A stretch of 64,000 nucleotides of DNA, taken from Anopheles merus (lineage: Eukaryota; Arthropoda; Insecta; Diptera; Culicidae). Below the pieces are notes generated by a model. The model did no database searches and was not told the origin of the DNA. It worked only from the letters and a program-made list of their open reading frames with translations. The translations under genes and the position numbers were made by a program. Below are positions 1 through 12,100 of the stretch, in pieces; within the stretch, counting starts at the first letter, position 1; each line of letters begins with the position of its first letter. Where the stretch lies: the NCBI RefSeq assembly GCF_017562075.2, contig NC_054082.1, forward strand, positions 27,218,208 through 27,282,207. Reading direction: 5' to 3'.

Positions 1-3000
1 ATAAGCCAAAAAGGAAGGAAAATAAGAGTAGAGTTTCCTTTTATTTATATCTTTTGCCTGCGTTTTCTACATGTAAAATACAAAAAAATAGCCTAACCAA
101 AAAATGTAAGATACATGTGTTTCCACCCTGTTCCAAGATGAACAATTGCCCTATGAACGATTAATATGTCCCGTGTGTGTCAACGGTAAATTCATTGCTA
201 AAATGTTGCTTCCCATGTCACATGAGTAAAACCAATTTTAAAACAATGTTTCTATATTGGCTTATGCCTGTGATACCTGGTGATAGCAAGTGAATTTCAT
301 ATTCAACGTGCTGTGTATGCCTTTTACCCTTGCTGCAATGTTCCTCAAAAAAGGTTAAATATCGTTACATTTTCCAAACGGTACTGCATTTATGGGAAAA
401 ACTAATTAAGCTCCCCGTTCGATGAGCACGAAAAGGTTTGCGAAAGCATGCTACGTGGTGTACGCCGCATGTCAGCATCATGCCATTGTAATGCAAAGCC
501 AGTGAGTGAGTTGATGAAGCAAGAGACTGTGGTGAAGCGACGGGTTTACCTTCCAAAAACCAAAAGTAAATGCAAAATTAGCAGCAATGCATTTATGAGC
601 TTTTTCAGGTTTGATAATTATGAAGCAGTAAAACGCTCATGGTTTAACTATGTTACCTAAAAATATTTGCCACATCTTCTCAAACAGCAGGAAAGTAAAG
701 GGTAGTATTGAATTTTCAAACTCACAATCTCAGAAACGATTATCTTTTGTGCTATTTTTGCCACCGAAACTATCGGGATCAAAGATTACCATACACTGAA
801 ACCTTCGTGCAAGCTTCCCTCAATGTTGAATGAATTCAGTGCATGACAGGCAAAATAAAAAAAAATAAAGCCACCCATTTGCAAGCTTCCTTCTGCCATC
901 GTGTGACACCACTGTTCGTACGTGGAATAAAGATGAAGCTTCAGGCAGAAGAAAAACGACCACGAGCTACCCATTTCGGAGGGAATTAAAATTTATTTGC
1001 ATTTGTCTTTCGATACGACATAAGTGACTGTCCGGCCTGTCACGCTACACCACGCTCCCGTAGCTTCCTCTCATCTCTATTGCTCTCTCTATCTCTCTCT
1101 CTCCCTCCTCGAGGCCCAGTAAAGACCACCCTCCTAGTATAATCATGGTTGCGTGTGATTGAAAATACGACAAATCACACAACCCGAAGCGTTACAGCGT
1201 GTCCAGCAGCGGGGCCTGCTCGCTGAAATGTTAGACCGTCTCGGTCTCGGTTGCTCCCTGGGCTGGGGGGAGGGGGGGGGGTTAGTTGGTGAGGGCGGGT
1301 GTTTGATTCCTCTACGCCACCTAATGCAATCGCGTTCCATTATGGAGTCGCGTAAATGTGATGCGCATGGACTACGCAAGCACCCGCTCAGGTGCGGCGC
1401 TGAACTTGAACCTGGAATCTAATTTTAGACACATGCGTCGCTAAAACCTCCAGGGACGCTAGTGTGCCCCGACCGTAGCACAACACTGCACATGCCGTTC
1501 CTTGCTGTCGGTTCGTGAATGTTGAATGGAATTTGATTAAGAGACATTTGTCACGGGGGCACCAGTGCAAAACAACGGAAAATTTGATGCCGCAAAATAA
1601 AACACTCATAATAACTTCGTTGCACAGTGAGATATTGCACAGTGAGTGGCGGTTATATAAAAGATGGCATTTGTTTTTTTTAACGGCAATTGATAGTGCA
1701 TGCTATCTAGCTTATTTTTTTTAAATATGAAGTATATCTTATGAATCATTTATAGATCGAACTCAATGTTTCCATCTTGTTTATGATCAAAGTGGATTAA
1801 TAAAACGCATTTGATTGATGGCCGCATACAAAGTCCACGACACTGTTTATTGGACATTTCGAGCTTCCCGACGTGTCACGGGCAGTCGCGGTTCAGCGTA
1901 AATTAAGCATGCAATGCATCATTTTCGTGCCTTCCGGCCTTCAAACGTTAACAGCGGTCCAGCGAACGCCAACGAATTTGGTCAAAATCAGGTGTTTACC
2001 ATAAAACACAATGAGTTCCCAACTAACCACCCGCGCCAAGTACATTGCCAGTATCATTAATTGTTTATTGATGATGACGGTTTGGAATGTCCGATCAGTC
2101 CTGTTGTAGGCGGTTCGAACACCGTGCAGCGTAATTGTGGCATGCGTAGCGCCGCCGCTGCCATTGAACGTGTCACGTACGTTTTCGAATTGTGCAAGAA
2201 CAATTGTTGCTACCCGCGATTGACATGTGGTTCAGTCGGTGTCATATTGGGAAACTATTACTATGTGTTACTTAGTTTCGTTTTTTAAAATGTTTACATG
2301 AAGTCAAGGCCCGGCGCGATATGGGTGAAGAGCTTTGGAAAATCGAGTATGATGGTTTTTTTTTCTAAACGACTATAAGAACTGTAAGGACAAAGAAAAC
2401 ATGAACCAAAGATAAAAACTAAACTAAAACAATGGTGCAACCGAAGAAATATGACGTCAAACATGTTTGAGTCGTGATAACCTCAGTAGCTTCCCTTTTT
2501 ATTGTCTCTTCATGCACAAAAAAGGATGCTCCAACCAAGCCGGAACGTTCTTACACAGCGAGAGGAAAACAGTGCTAGAAAGTATTTGGTTCAACAACTC
2601 AATCTTGTCACTTGGCACAGGAAAGAAAGTTTTCTCGACAACTCTCGAAACACCGAGACACGATGTCCCACAGTTTGATGCCCTATAACGGAAGCGAATA
2701 GAGCCAGAAAAAAGGAAATAGAAAAAAAAATCACACACAACATCATATCAAGCATGTACACCCAACTATTTGTATTCATAAAACTTCGAACGAGCTTTTC
2801 CATCCCATTGGGTCCTATCGGGCGTAAAACTGGTGACAGTCTGCTTATCAATTTCCCGTGACCATTTGGTGGCCACAATCTTCATCACGCTTAGTTCATC
2901 CGTTCCTGCTATCCAGCTATGTTCGCGCGTTGAGTGTGCCATGTAATTTGCCTACTCATGGACACTGTTGCTCGGTGGAGATGTACCCCCTTTATCGGTC

Positions 3001-6000
3001 AGCAAAGTCACCTGTCAGCGACTGGCCGCACTGTAATACATCTGCTCTGGCTGTCCATGGAATACAGTGAATGTTTATGAAACCCTTTTTCGTTTTTGCT
3101 ACGCTGGACTGGTTTGCTTGTCACATTTGTGCAATGGTTTGACCTGAAATGTACTGTTGTTACATTTTTCTTTTTCTCGCTTTCAAGCATCGTTTAGGGT
3201 AGACAAATATCCTGCAATAGTTTTGGTTTTACTACCCAGCACCATTTCAGGGTCAGCCGTCTGTTTGTGTCTGTTTCTAGTGTCAGCGCTGTCGAAGCCG
3301 AAAACAAAAACAAAACAAGCAGTTTGCAAAGCAAATGGTAGTAGTAAAAACAAATGTAGCAGATTACACGTAATTGAATGGAGGGTCTGACTGTGACCAA
3401 ATTTCACCGTACTACCGTGCGACACATCCAGTGCCAAAAAAAAAATGTCACCACCAAAAGAGTTTTACGAGCATTTAATACTCACGTAAATGAAATCAAA
3501 CCCCGCTCCACACCGCATGCCTCCAGCGACGGTGTCCGTCCGGTGGTTTGCAGTGCCTCGGTATCATAAAATACGGGAATAATCATAAATAAAAACGCAT
3601 GTAAACATACGATGTACCGGTGGCTGCTTCGTACCTCATAAACCGCGTGCGGAAGAAAGTGCAACAACCGAAATGCCGAAATGAATTTCTTTTAACGACT
3701 TCACGCGACGCGGTACGGCCGCGGAATAACTGATGGTCGGTCATCGGTGCGTTCGCCGTTGTCGCCGGGTGTTGTGCACCAAAGTGCAATCGATGAAATT
3801 ATTTTATTTTTACGATCGGCGAATTCGTTTCACCGCACAAGTCAAACACACAGACACACAGACACACACTGCACTAAGGACCATAAAGTTCGCATCAATC
3901 GAATTAAGATTGATGAGGAGCAGTGGCAGCGCCTCGACCATGCTAATAAGCGTGAAAACAGAAGCCGTGGGAAAGAAAGGCTCAATGACTGAGCCTTCCC
4001 GCTTATCAATCTTAATAACTTACTTTCGTATCATAGGGGGTCTGGTACGGAAAATGTACCAAAAGAAAGTGTCACTTTGTTGCTAATTTTCCATTATTTT
4101 GATCGTAAAATGATATCGCCCTTTTTTTAATTCTTATTTTCTCTCCCTGCTTTCTATCGTTTCAGGTAAGTTCCTCCGTAAAACTTTTAGGACGTAAGGT
4201 TTCTGTTCGATCAATTTGTACTTTTGAGGGTGTGAGTTCGTGTGTCGTCTCAAACGTGCTTCTTGCAACATAAAAGAAGGTTCGAAGGGGATCCTTCTTT
4301 TACGAAACGATGAGGTAAGGTTTTTTACAGTATGTTGAAGGACAGGCTCCCAATGCTCTTCAGCACTTTAATTATACTGAACCTTCTTGGCAGCCAAAGC
4401 AATTTCGTACCATTATACGATGTTAAAGATATAGCCTTTCTTTCATTTCATCATTTCAAATTCCCTTCAAGCAATAATTTGCTATCTTTACCGTGTTTAG
4501 GATGGTTTACAAAACTGTTCTCAATGTAATCTTGAACCAGAGTTTTCAAATTATTTATATTTTCTTCACCTACACTTGAGTACACTTCAACTGGACATCT
4601 TTTTCTTTTTATCAACGATACTACTGAAGCTATAAATATTGCGTGATCAAAAAATACAATTTAATGTAAATGCTTGGTCAGCAATGGGCAGGGCCAGCAA
4701 ATCTTCTTATCCCATGAATATAATTCTATCACTGAAACCACATTAAACTGGCCACGTGCTGTACATTTTTAACAATGTAAACAAGCGTTGTGGAGAACTA
4801 AAGAAAAACACGCAAATTGTACGCCGAAAGCACGAAGGAAGCAGTAACGCAGAATATGCCAATGACGAACCAATTTTGAAGTTTCCGTGGCTTAGAATCA
4901 TATTACATTCTGTAGGATGGGAGGAAAAGGTGATCATGACGAAGCATTGATTAAAATTTAATGAAAGCATTGCTCCACTTTACTACACGTCCATGACCAC
5001 AGTGAATTCTTTAGAAGTAAACTTAATCACTCTCTTTGCTGCGTTGCTTTAAAAGTCTCGATTTTGACAATTTGATTCTTGATCAAATTTAATATTTTCA
5101 AATTAAATTGAACAGTGCATGGATCTATAACTAACTGAATTGCAACAATTACTTCAATTTGAATTGCAACGACTAAGGTTACCGTTAAAATAACACTCTA
5201 CATTGTTTCCATGTACCTATGAGCAAGAAATAAAAGGTTATTATTTCGAAGTTATTTGGTTGGGGATATAATTGTTTTTTAAAGAAATTGTAATCCAGTA
5301 CATTTAAATATTGCTTTAAAATAACACATTTAATAATTATCCTTTCCAATCAAACAAGAACTGAGATCTTTATTCTGCTACCCCTTGACATGGCAACTGT
5401 CCATTATGTCATTCGAATTATCATTATTCGACTCACATTGCATTTAGCCGCGAGCAGCTCATTGACAGGCTCAGCGGTTACCTTGGCGCAACGGGCTTAC
5501 CAGGAATCGCCAGTTGGTTATTATAGAAGCTTCCAACGCGAAGAAACGCGAAACGAAACAAGTAAAAGTACTTGCGCGCGGATCCTTGAAAAGCTAACAA
5601 CGCATACGCCGTTTTCGTTACGCCTGCATACAATTAACAAGACAAAGCAGAAGAATAACGGTGTTCCCTGGCTAGCACCTTTTCAATCTGACCGTCGCGA
5701 ACCGGTGTCATAAAAGCCACCAGCCACCAGAGCCACACCAGAACCAGTTGCCTCCCAGCCGCGACGGGTGCCCTCGGCTTTGGTGGTCGGATGAAACTTT
5801 CGATTTTTATTATAATACCTTGTGTTACCGCACCACTACTGTCTCGTTGTGTCCAGCGCGTCCGCCTAGGGTCAACCTGGTTTGCTGTTAACCATCTTTC
5901 CCCGTCCCCGAGACGGTGGTATCATAAAATCGCTAACAAAAAACAAACAGCCGCACATCGCTATTTATCTTCGATGAAGATGACAAATCTCATACGGTCC

Positions 6001-7025
6001 GGGTACGGGGCGCCAACGGTAGCGAATGCGTTATGCACCACCCGGCAAACGAGGATCGTGTCTCGCGGTGGTAGGAGTTTAAACGGAAAAGAAACACAGC
6101 CGATGCAGATATACCCAGCATGTGACGCGGGGATCCAGCACAAAAATATATGCCTACAACCCAACAGCCGAAGCGAGCACAGAGGGCTGGACGACGAGAA
6201 GAAAAACAAAACCGTCTGTCCACCTCCAAAACATAGCTCTGCACGACCGTCACGCACGTGGTTAGCCTTGAAAGCATAAACATAAACCGAACCGCGAACT
6301 CTGGAAGGATGAATCGAGCCAACGGTGCTGAGAGGCAAAGATTCACGGAGAGTCAATGATTGGTGCGTTTGTTGTTGCTCTTGGTGTGGTTAGTGATTCG
6401 ATTGTATTCATCCGAGTGAACGCACGAAGATCTCCGGACGATGAACACGTTACGCGAAGCCAGGGAAGCTCAATCGGATGAGGTTTAAAGATTATTATGA
6501 ACGTTTCATTACATCACAAAAAGCGTGCAGTTTGCATGGTATTTGAAAGTTTTGGTTATTGTTTAAAGAACTTGTATGTGTTGATTTAAATATCTGTTGT
6601 TCGATAACCAATTTTTGTTTTGTAGAATGAGAATTGCAACAAGCTTATTAATTTGAACATATATGCACAACATACTAACGCCTTATTCCTATTTGCATGA
6701 TTTTTGGGACTTCGGTAATCTTTTATTGATTAGCTAAACTTTATATCAATAGTTGTGTCATACAAAAGCTTTTGTTTTTATTAAAAATGTCCGCGACATG
6801 CAATGTTGGTGTTGTTGGAGATTGGTACAATCGGTAAAGTAAGGTGTCAATGTGATTAAGAGTACGGCAGCAGCTGATCTAAACAAAATTAATCAACATT
6901 TTTAAGAGAAAGAGTTTGTTCTTTCAGCCAATCAGTTTATTCTTTCTCTTATTCAGGACAACAATTTTATTTGTAGTATTCATGTCTTAAATCTGTTAAT
7001 CCGGCGAATAAGGAGTTCGGTCCAT
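1..7025. other. Non-coding stretch with ratchet site
   Basis: I see no supported exon here. It contains a short CT tract (1079-1106), a G-rich run (1264-1303), CACAGA repeats (3846-3868), the ratchet splice site (4165) and a small hairpin AAAAGAAGG/CCTTCTTTT near 4272-4301. The open frames lack codon bias and domains. Confidence 0.6.
4129..4175 (+). promoter_or_regulatory. Recursive (ratchet) splice site, zero-length exon
   Basis: A long pyrimidine tract (TTCTTATTTTCTCTCCCTGC, then TTTCTATCG) runs into TTTCAG|GTAAGTT, with the acceptor and donor joined at 4165/4166. This is the consensus of Drosophila ratchet points, which remove very long introns stepwise. It implies that this part of the window is inside a large + strand intron. 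Which transcript it serves is unknown. The cyclase gene, whose first coding exon lies 25 kb downstream, is the nearest + strand candidate. Confidence 0.5.
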
Positions 7026-7044
7026 GCAAGGGTTAAACCCTTGC
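7026..7044. repeat. Perfect 19-bp palindrome
   Basis: GCAAGGGTTAAACCCTTGC has two perfectly complementary 9-base arms around a single central A. It lies 31 bp before the left target duplication of the SINE. It may be a dimeric protein-binding site or a transposon scar. Confidence 0.6.
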
Positions 7045-7080
7045 TATATATGTTGTCAAGTCGTACACTTGGCGATTGTA

Positions 7081-7291
7081 CTACTTTGCCTTCTTCTTCT
7101 TTGGAACAACAACGGTTGTCGGTAAAGCCTTGACTGTACCACTAGCGGGCTTGATTTTAAGTGACGTACTGATTACACATAACAGGATAGTCAGTCCAAC
7201 GTATCGAGCACTGTCCATTCGGGGCTTGAACCCTTGACGGGGATGTCATAAAGCTGTACGAGTTGACAACTGAAGACAACTAGACCGACCC
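7081..7291 (-). mobile_element. tRNA-derived SINE (SINE200-like) with target-site duplication
   Basis: Read on the minus strand, this 211-bp unit begins with a tRNA-like head. It has a B-box-like GGGTTCAAGCCCC at 7221-7233 and a decayed A-box region around 7255-7285, and it ends in a purine-rich tail (AAGAAGAAGAAGG). Six-base direct repeats ATTGTA flank it at 7075-7080 and 7292-7297. The layout is that of a pol III SINE. I recall a similar sequence as a common Anopheles repeat (SINE200 type), but the family name is unverified. Confidence 0.6.
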
Positions 7292-7297
7292 ATTGTA

Positions 7298-8814
7298 TTA
7301 CCAGGACCGGATTGTAATATGGGATAGGGAAATATAAGTTTCAAAAAACAAACCAACTAAAAGTCACTGACAATTGATTCGGGTTGAGCACCCCTTACAC
7401 CGAGCGTGAACCACACTAGCCGGTGACTATAGTAGCTGAGAGATGCCGGCCGAAGCCAATCAGTTTCGTTCGAAAGGGCAACGGAAACGGTTCGAAATTT
7501 TGGCAGCAAAATCGCTACCACCCCAAAACGTATAACAGTGACGCGAGCGATCGGCACAGTTGCCTTCCAATATCAGATACTGTGAGTTGCTAACGTTATT
7601 TCTCAAGAGGCCAGAATGCAATTGTGCTAGTAGAACAAAAGCGTAGCTGCATCTATCCCCGTTTTTTTTTTGTTTGATTTTTTTTAAACAAACTTCTCCG
7701 CCACCCTTCAACGCTACCCCGTGCTCTCGACTCCTCGCCGCGCGAACGGTTGTGCAAATGTGATAACAAAGACGGACACGTCGCGTTTAACACACCCCGC
7801 ACCGTGTCAAGAGGTTGAACACATCCTCGGGCATTTGTCATCGCGGGCCTGAGACCGACACTCGGTGTGTGTCTGGCACGTGCCGATTGCGCGGCCCGTT
7901 GGCGAGCCAGCAGTGAGCAGTGAGATCGAACCGATCATCCTCGGTGAGCTTGACGAAGTGGTTTCTGCCTCCAGCAGACCCAGACTGTGTGTTGCGCTGT
8001 GAGTGTAGTTTTTGAGCAAATGTTGCAATCAAATACGTCGCGATACGGCCAAGAATAACAAAAACGCGCGTGCGTTCATAAAGTACAGCAATATGAAAAG
8101 GGAAACCAATTCAATCAAGGTTTCTAGCTGAGCGATCCGCGATTGTACAATTAATCAGCAAAAGTTCACACCACAACACCGATCGTCGTGACCGTTTGGT
8201 TGGTGGAAGTGATGGCGAATGGCGAAACCCCGAAACTGCACCACCGGTGTTCCGCCAGCCCAGCAAGCCCAATTTGACCTCGTGTGCCTTTTGTTAAAGT
8301 GATGATTGAGTGAACTATTTTCGCTGTGTGCCACTTTTCTTCGATCGCTTCAGTGAGTGATGATGGTGATGTGTGAAAGAGAGTGTTGTGTTTTTTTTTA
8401 ATTCACTATAATCTACGCTTTAAACAGCATGAAATAGAAAACAAACTAGTATGTACGTCTGATGATCGAAAATATTTACTTGGTTCTAACATAAATATTA
8501 AACAATTACTCCAGTTTTGTGTTGGTGGAATTTTATGAGTGGTTGACAGTGTTCACGAGTTTTGTTTTCAATGCAAACATGTTACATCAAGTTGGTTTTT
8601 GCTTTCTTGTTTGCAACCGTTCCAGTATTCTTCATATATCTGATAAAGTAATCTACGGTAGCTAATTCGAGCTTACTGCAATCGGAGGCTGTAGAGCACA
8701 ATATTGTATTATTGAATCAATCGATTTTGAAGTGTTTTTATAGTGCTACACTCAGCAACAGCTTGTGGTCAATTCAGTGAGTGTAGCTCATAAAATCAGT
8801 TCAATCTTCTAGAG
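7298..8814. other. Non-coding, moderately GC-rich stretch, possible distal leader exon
   Basis: It contains the possible Inr/DPE pair at 7462 and several donor-like GTGAGT words between 7576 and 8000. No coding sequence is evident. Confidence 0.4.
7462..7493 (+). promoter_or_regulatory. Candidate Inr + DPE core promoter
   Basis: TCAGTT with the A at 7462 fits the insect initiator, and GGTTC at 7489-7493 fits the DPE consensus RGWYV at exactly +28 to +32. The following 500 bp are more GC-rich and leader-like, with possible donors such as CCTCG|GTGAGC near 7940 and GCGCT|GTGAGT near 7995. By rough expectation about one such pair would occur by chance in a window this size, so confidence is low. 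Confidence 0.25.
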
Positions 8815-9112
8815 CAGGGGTCTCCAAACTACGGTCCACGGGCCGCATGCGACTCTCCAGAGCCTATAATGCGGCCCTCGATGGTGTGGTCCTCGATAAA
8901 AAAATAGATTCTTCATTATTTTCACTTCTAAAATCAAAAATTAATTGTGTTCTTTTGAAAAACGAAAATCAAGCTAAAAATGAATAATGAAAAACTGTAA
9001 AAATCTGATAATTTATATAATAGAATATTTTTTATGAAAAGGAGATTTCAATGTTCACCCATTAGCTAAGAGTTGCGGTTAAATGGCCCTCAACAATTGT
9101 TTGGAGATTCGT
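8815..9112. mobile_element. hAT-like MITE, copy 1
   Basis: It starts with CAGGGGTCTCCAAACTACGG, the usual CAGGGG-type end of hAT elements, preceded by TTCTAGAG, a typical 8-bp hAT target. It ends with a decayed inverted copy, TTTGGAGATT. Inside are GGCCCTC boxes near both ends and an AT-rich middle with no coding capacity. A related copy lies at 55753-56058. The right target duplication is no longer visible. Confidence 0.6.
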
Positions 9113-12100
9113 AGTCGGGACCGTCGAAGAAAAGTTGTTCTCTAACAGATGGATTTGAAAGACCTTATTAAACGCGTTGGTTGTTTTTACATATTTTTAT
9201 TTGAATAGTTTTAATACATACTCATAAATGAAAACAAAAACTATGCTACCCAATCAACAGGATGCACATCTAAAATGCCGAAAATCCTATTATTTTTAAA
9301 CTAATACACCAACTGCGTGTGTGCCCTAGATCAGCAAAAGTTGATTGCACTCTAGGGCCGACCAGACTATCACGATGAAGAAACGCACGGTTATGACATA
9401 CAACTCGGGACTAGATAAGACGCTCGTCGCTCCCAACAAGTGGCCCTAGAAAAGGCAAAACACTTGGACCAGCAGCAAAGTATGGAAGCATTCCGGCTAA
9501 CCGCTCTATTTCGTTTCCATGCGTGCGTGGGACCGACTTTCCGATAGAGAAAAGATAGCAAAAAAGCTCTAAAAGAAATTGTTGCGACAAGACGGCATTG
9601 TGTCTCAAGAACCACCCTCTCCCCAATTCGTTAAAGCCAGAATACGCTAAAGCTAACATCACACACGTAATCCCGCCATTGTGTGCAGCATGCCAGTTCT
9701 GGATGCACGATTTATCGTACGATCGGGCGCAAAAATTCGCATCCCCGGCCCGGCATTTAATTTTACGATCCATTCACGCATGGAAGTGAACCGCGTTCAC
9801 TTTCGGTGGGCGCGGGCGCGGCGGTGCTGGATTTATCGCAGTAAATTTATTGCCCTTGCCTTTGACCTATATATATTGCAAGCAGATTTTGCCAGCGACA
9901 GCCGCAGCCAGCACCCGGACGGTAGACGCTCTTTGAATTTGAGCTGGCTGATAAATGTAGTTATGTGAGCTCGTATTTCAATTGTGTTCCTTACGTTCTC
10001 GTTATCAGTACCCGGTATCGATGCGCTAGGGGTTAGATTCGGTGCTGATCTTCGAGACGATATCGAACCCAGTTCATTTCGAGTGAAAGCTCATTGAAGC
10101 AAAACCCGGTCCCAAAATTGAGAGGATAATAAAATACACTTCTCGATAGGATTGGAAAAGGATAGCCCCGTTGATCATGGTTTGATGAATGGTGCCCTTT
10201 CTCGTATTTCATTCAAAATTCAATCAAAGTTCTGATTTGAAGTTGGCTTGATATGTGGATATGGAGAAGGGGCAAAAGAAGTATTATGATAAAAAGCTAA
10301 GTTCTTAGCAATACGGACATGCTTTTCATTCTGAACAAAAAAAAAAGAAGCTTTATTGTTCTTTGTAAAATAAAACCCTACTATGCGCCCTTTTGCTTCA
10401 ACCCTTTGTCACGCTCATTACCACCATGCCGGGAGACAACGGTACGGCTGGAAGTCATCCCGAAACATGACACAGATTGATGACTAACGTCACCGTGTAC
10501 CGCACTGTGTGTGTGTGCCCTTACTCATCCATTTTTACTTCACCCCTTGAAGTACACGTCTTCGATCGGATTTGCATATGCGAGTCGGGTAATTATAGCC
10601 GATCGGCTGTGTTCGTACACCAAAAGAAAAATAAAACGTGGGCGATTTAGAGTAACACAATGGGTGTGCGGCCTGGTTGGTGGGTGGGCTGGGTCGGTTG
10701 GGAAGGTTCGTAAGTGGTACGGAACTGCAGTAGATGCAAACGAGCTCTGTCGCTTCACGAACACAGCCGTCACAGCAGTGTGTAATATTTTACCCCACCC
10801 GACTACCCTTTTCCTTTGCACCCGTCGGGAATGTGTGTGTGTGTGTGATGTATGGTGAGTTTTGAACAGTTTTTAGCATGGCACATGCTGTTCATCTTGG
10901 ACAACACTTGCGGACAATGGTCCAACAACTGGCCGAGGCCGCGTCTGGCTATCGTCTGCGATGCAAATGTCATCCAGTGGTACTGCCGGTGTGCTTTGCT
11001 GATTGTAAGCAGAGACAGTAACTTCTTCAGATTTTAATTAAACGTAACGAGATTTTATAGCTACCGTTGCTGTCTCAGCTACCAGGTCATGTTATCATTT
11101 GATGCTTTTAGGGTGTGCGCTTGACTGTCTGTTTGCAGGACAAGAAATTTGACATCGTAATACATTTCAATAGAGTCCGAACGAATGGTTTTGCATTTCA
11201 CAAGCACAAAAGGAACTAGAACGAGTTTTGTTTTTTGCCTGCATTTTCCTGCAGACTCCTTTGTCTATTAAATAACACGTAATGAAAAACGACATACAAA
11301 AACTATCACGCATCTAGATAAATAGGGTTTGTGAAACAATTTTTGACATCTTTTTTTACTTTGTGTCCTCTACCTTGATTCAACTTCAGCAGAAACATGT
11401 TCCATATTAAAGTTGTTTATAAACAAACTATTAAACATTCACTTAGCTGGGCTAAATTGACCTTTGACACAATCAAACTTAATAATCATCTCTTTTTGAC
11501 AGAATCAACAATATAACGAATAACAATACAAATTATCACAGCCCATATGAATCTATTTCCGTCCGTCAAATATACTGTTCCGAAACTTTGTTGGACCGTT
11601 GTTGGCCTTCATAAAAAGTCAAACTGCTTGATAAGGAAATTTGTTTCTTTGTTTTATTTGTTATTTATTTACTGCTGTTAAAACAAAAAAAACTAAACTA
11701 AAATGAGTTACAAAAGTGAAGCTTTATCAATAACTTGGAATCGTGTCTGGATGTCGTTCGGGGCGAAATCTACCGTACAGCGACATAGCACGTGTTTAAA
11801 AAAATCGTGAAACTTAAAAATATACTTGCATTGGGTTTTGCTGTTGATAATTTTAGCAAACTTCTCGTTTTGTCTACCTTGTCTGGTGTTTCCGCAACCG
11901 AAGCGTAGGGTCAACCGAGGAAGCGTGTCGCAAGAATGTTCTGTGCGAGGCACTATATGTTTTACCATCGCCCCTATGATACGGATTCTGATTGGGTTTG
12001 CTAATTTCGTGGAATGCCGCATCGATTACAGGCGCGTTGTTTGGTATTCTAACGAGTCCACCACCGCACCAATCAACACGCTCGCCGTGCGCTGTGTACT

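Noticed and set aside
2100..2130. tRNA B-box-like GGTTCGAACACC
   Set aside because: No A box or cloverleaf pairing within 80 bases upstream; also examined at 4277 and 7489 with the same result. No tRNA gene is supported in the window.
5791..6356. Frames of 162 codons (plus) and 131/118 codons (minus) at the same place
   Set aside because: Mutually overlapping frames on both strands without codon bias or known motifs; GC-rich non-coding DNA is sufficient to explain them.
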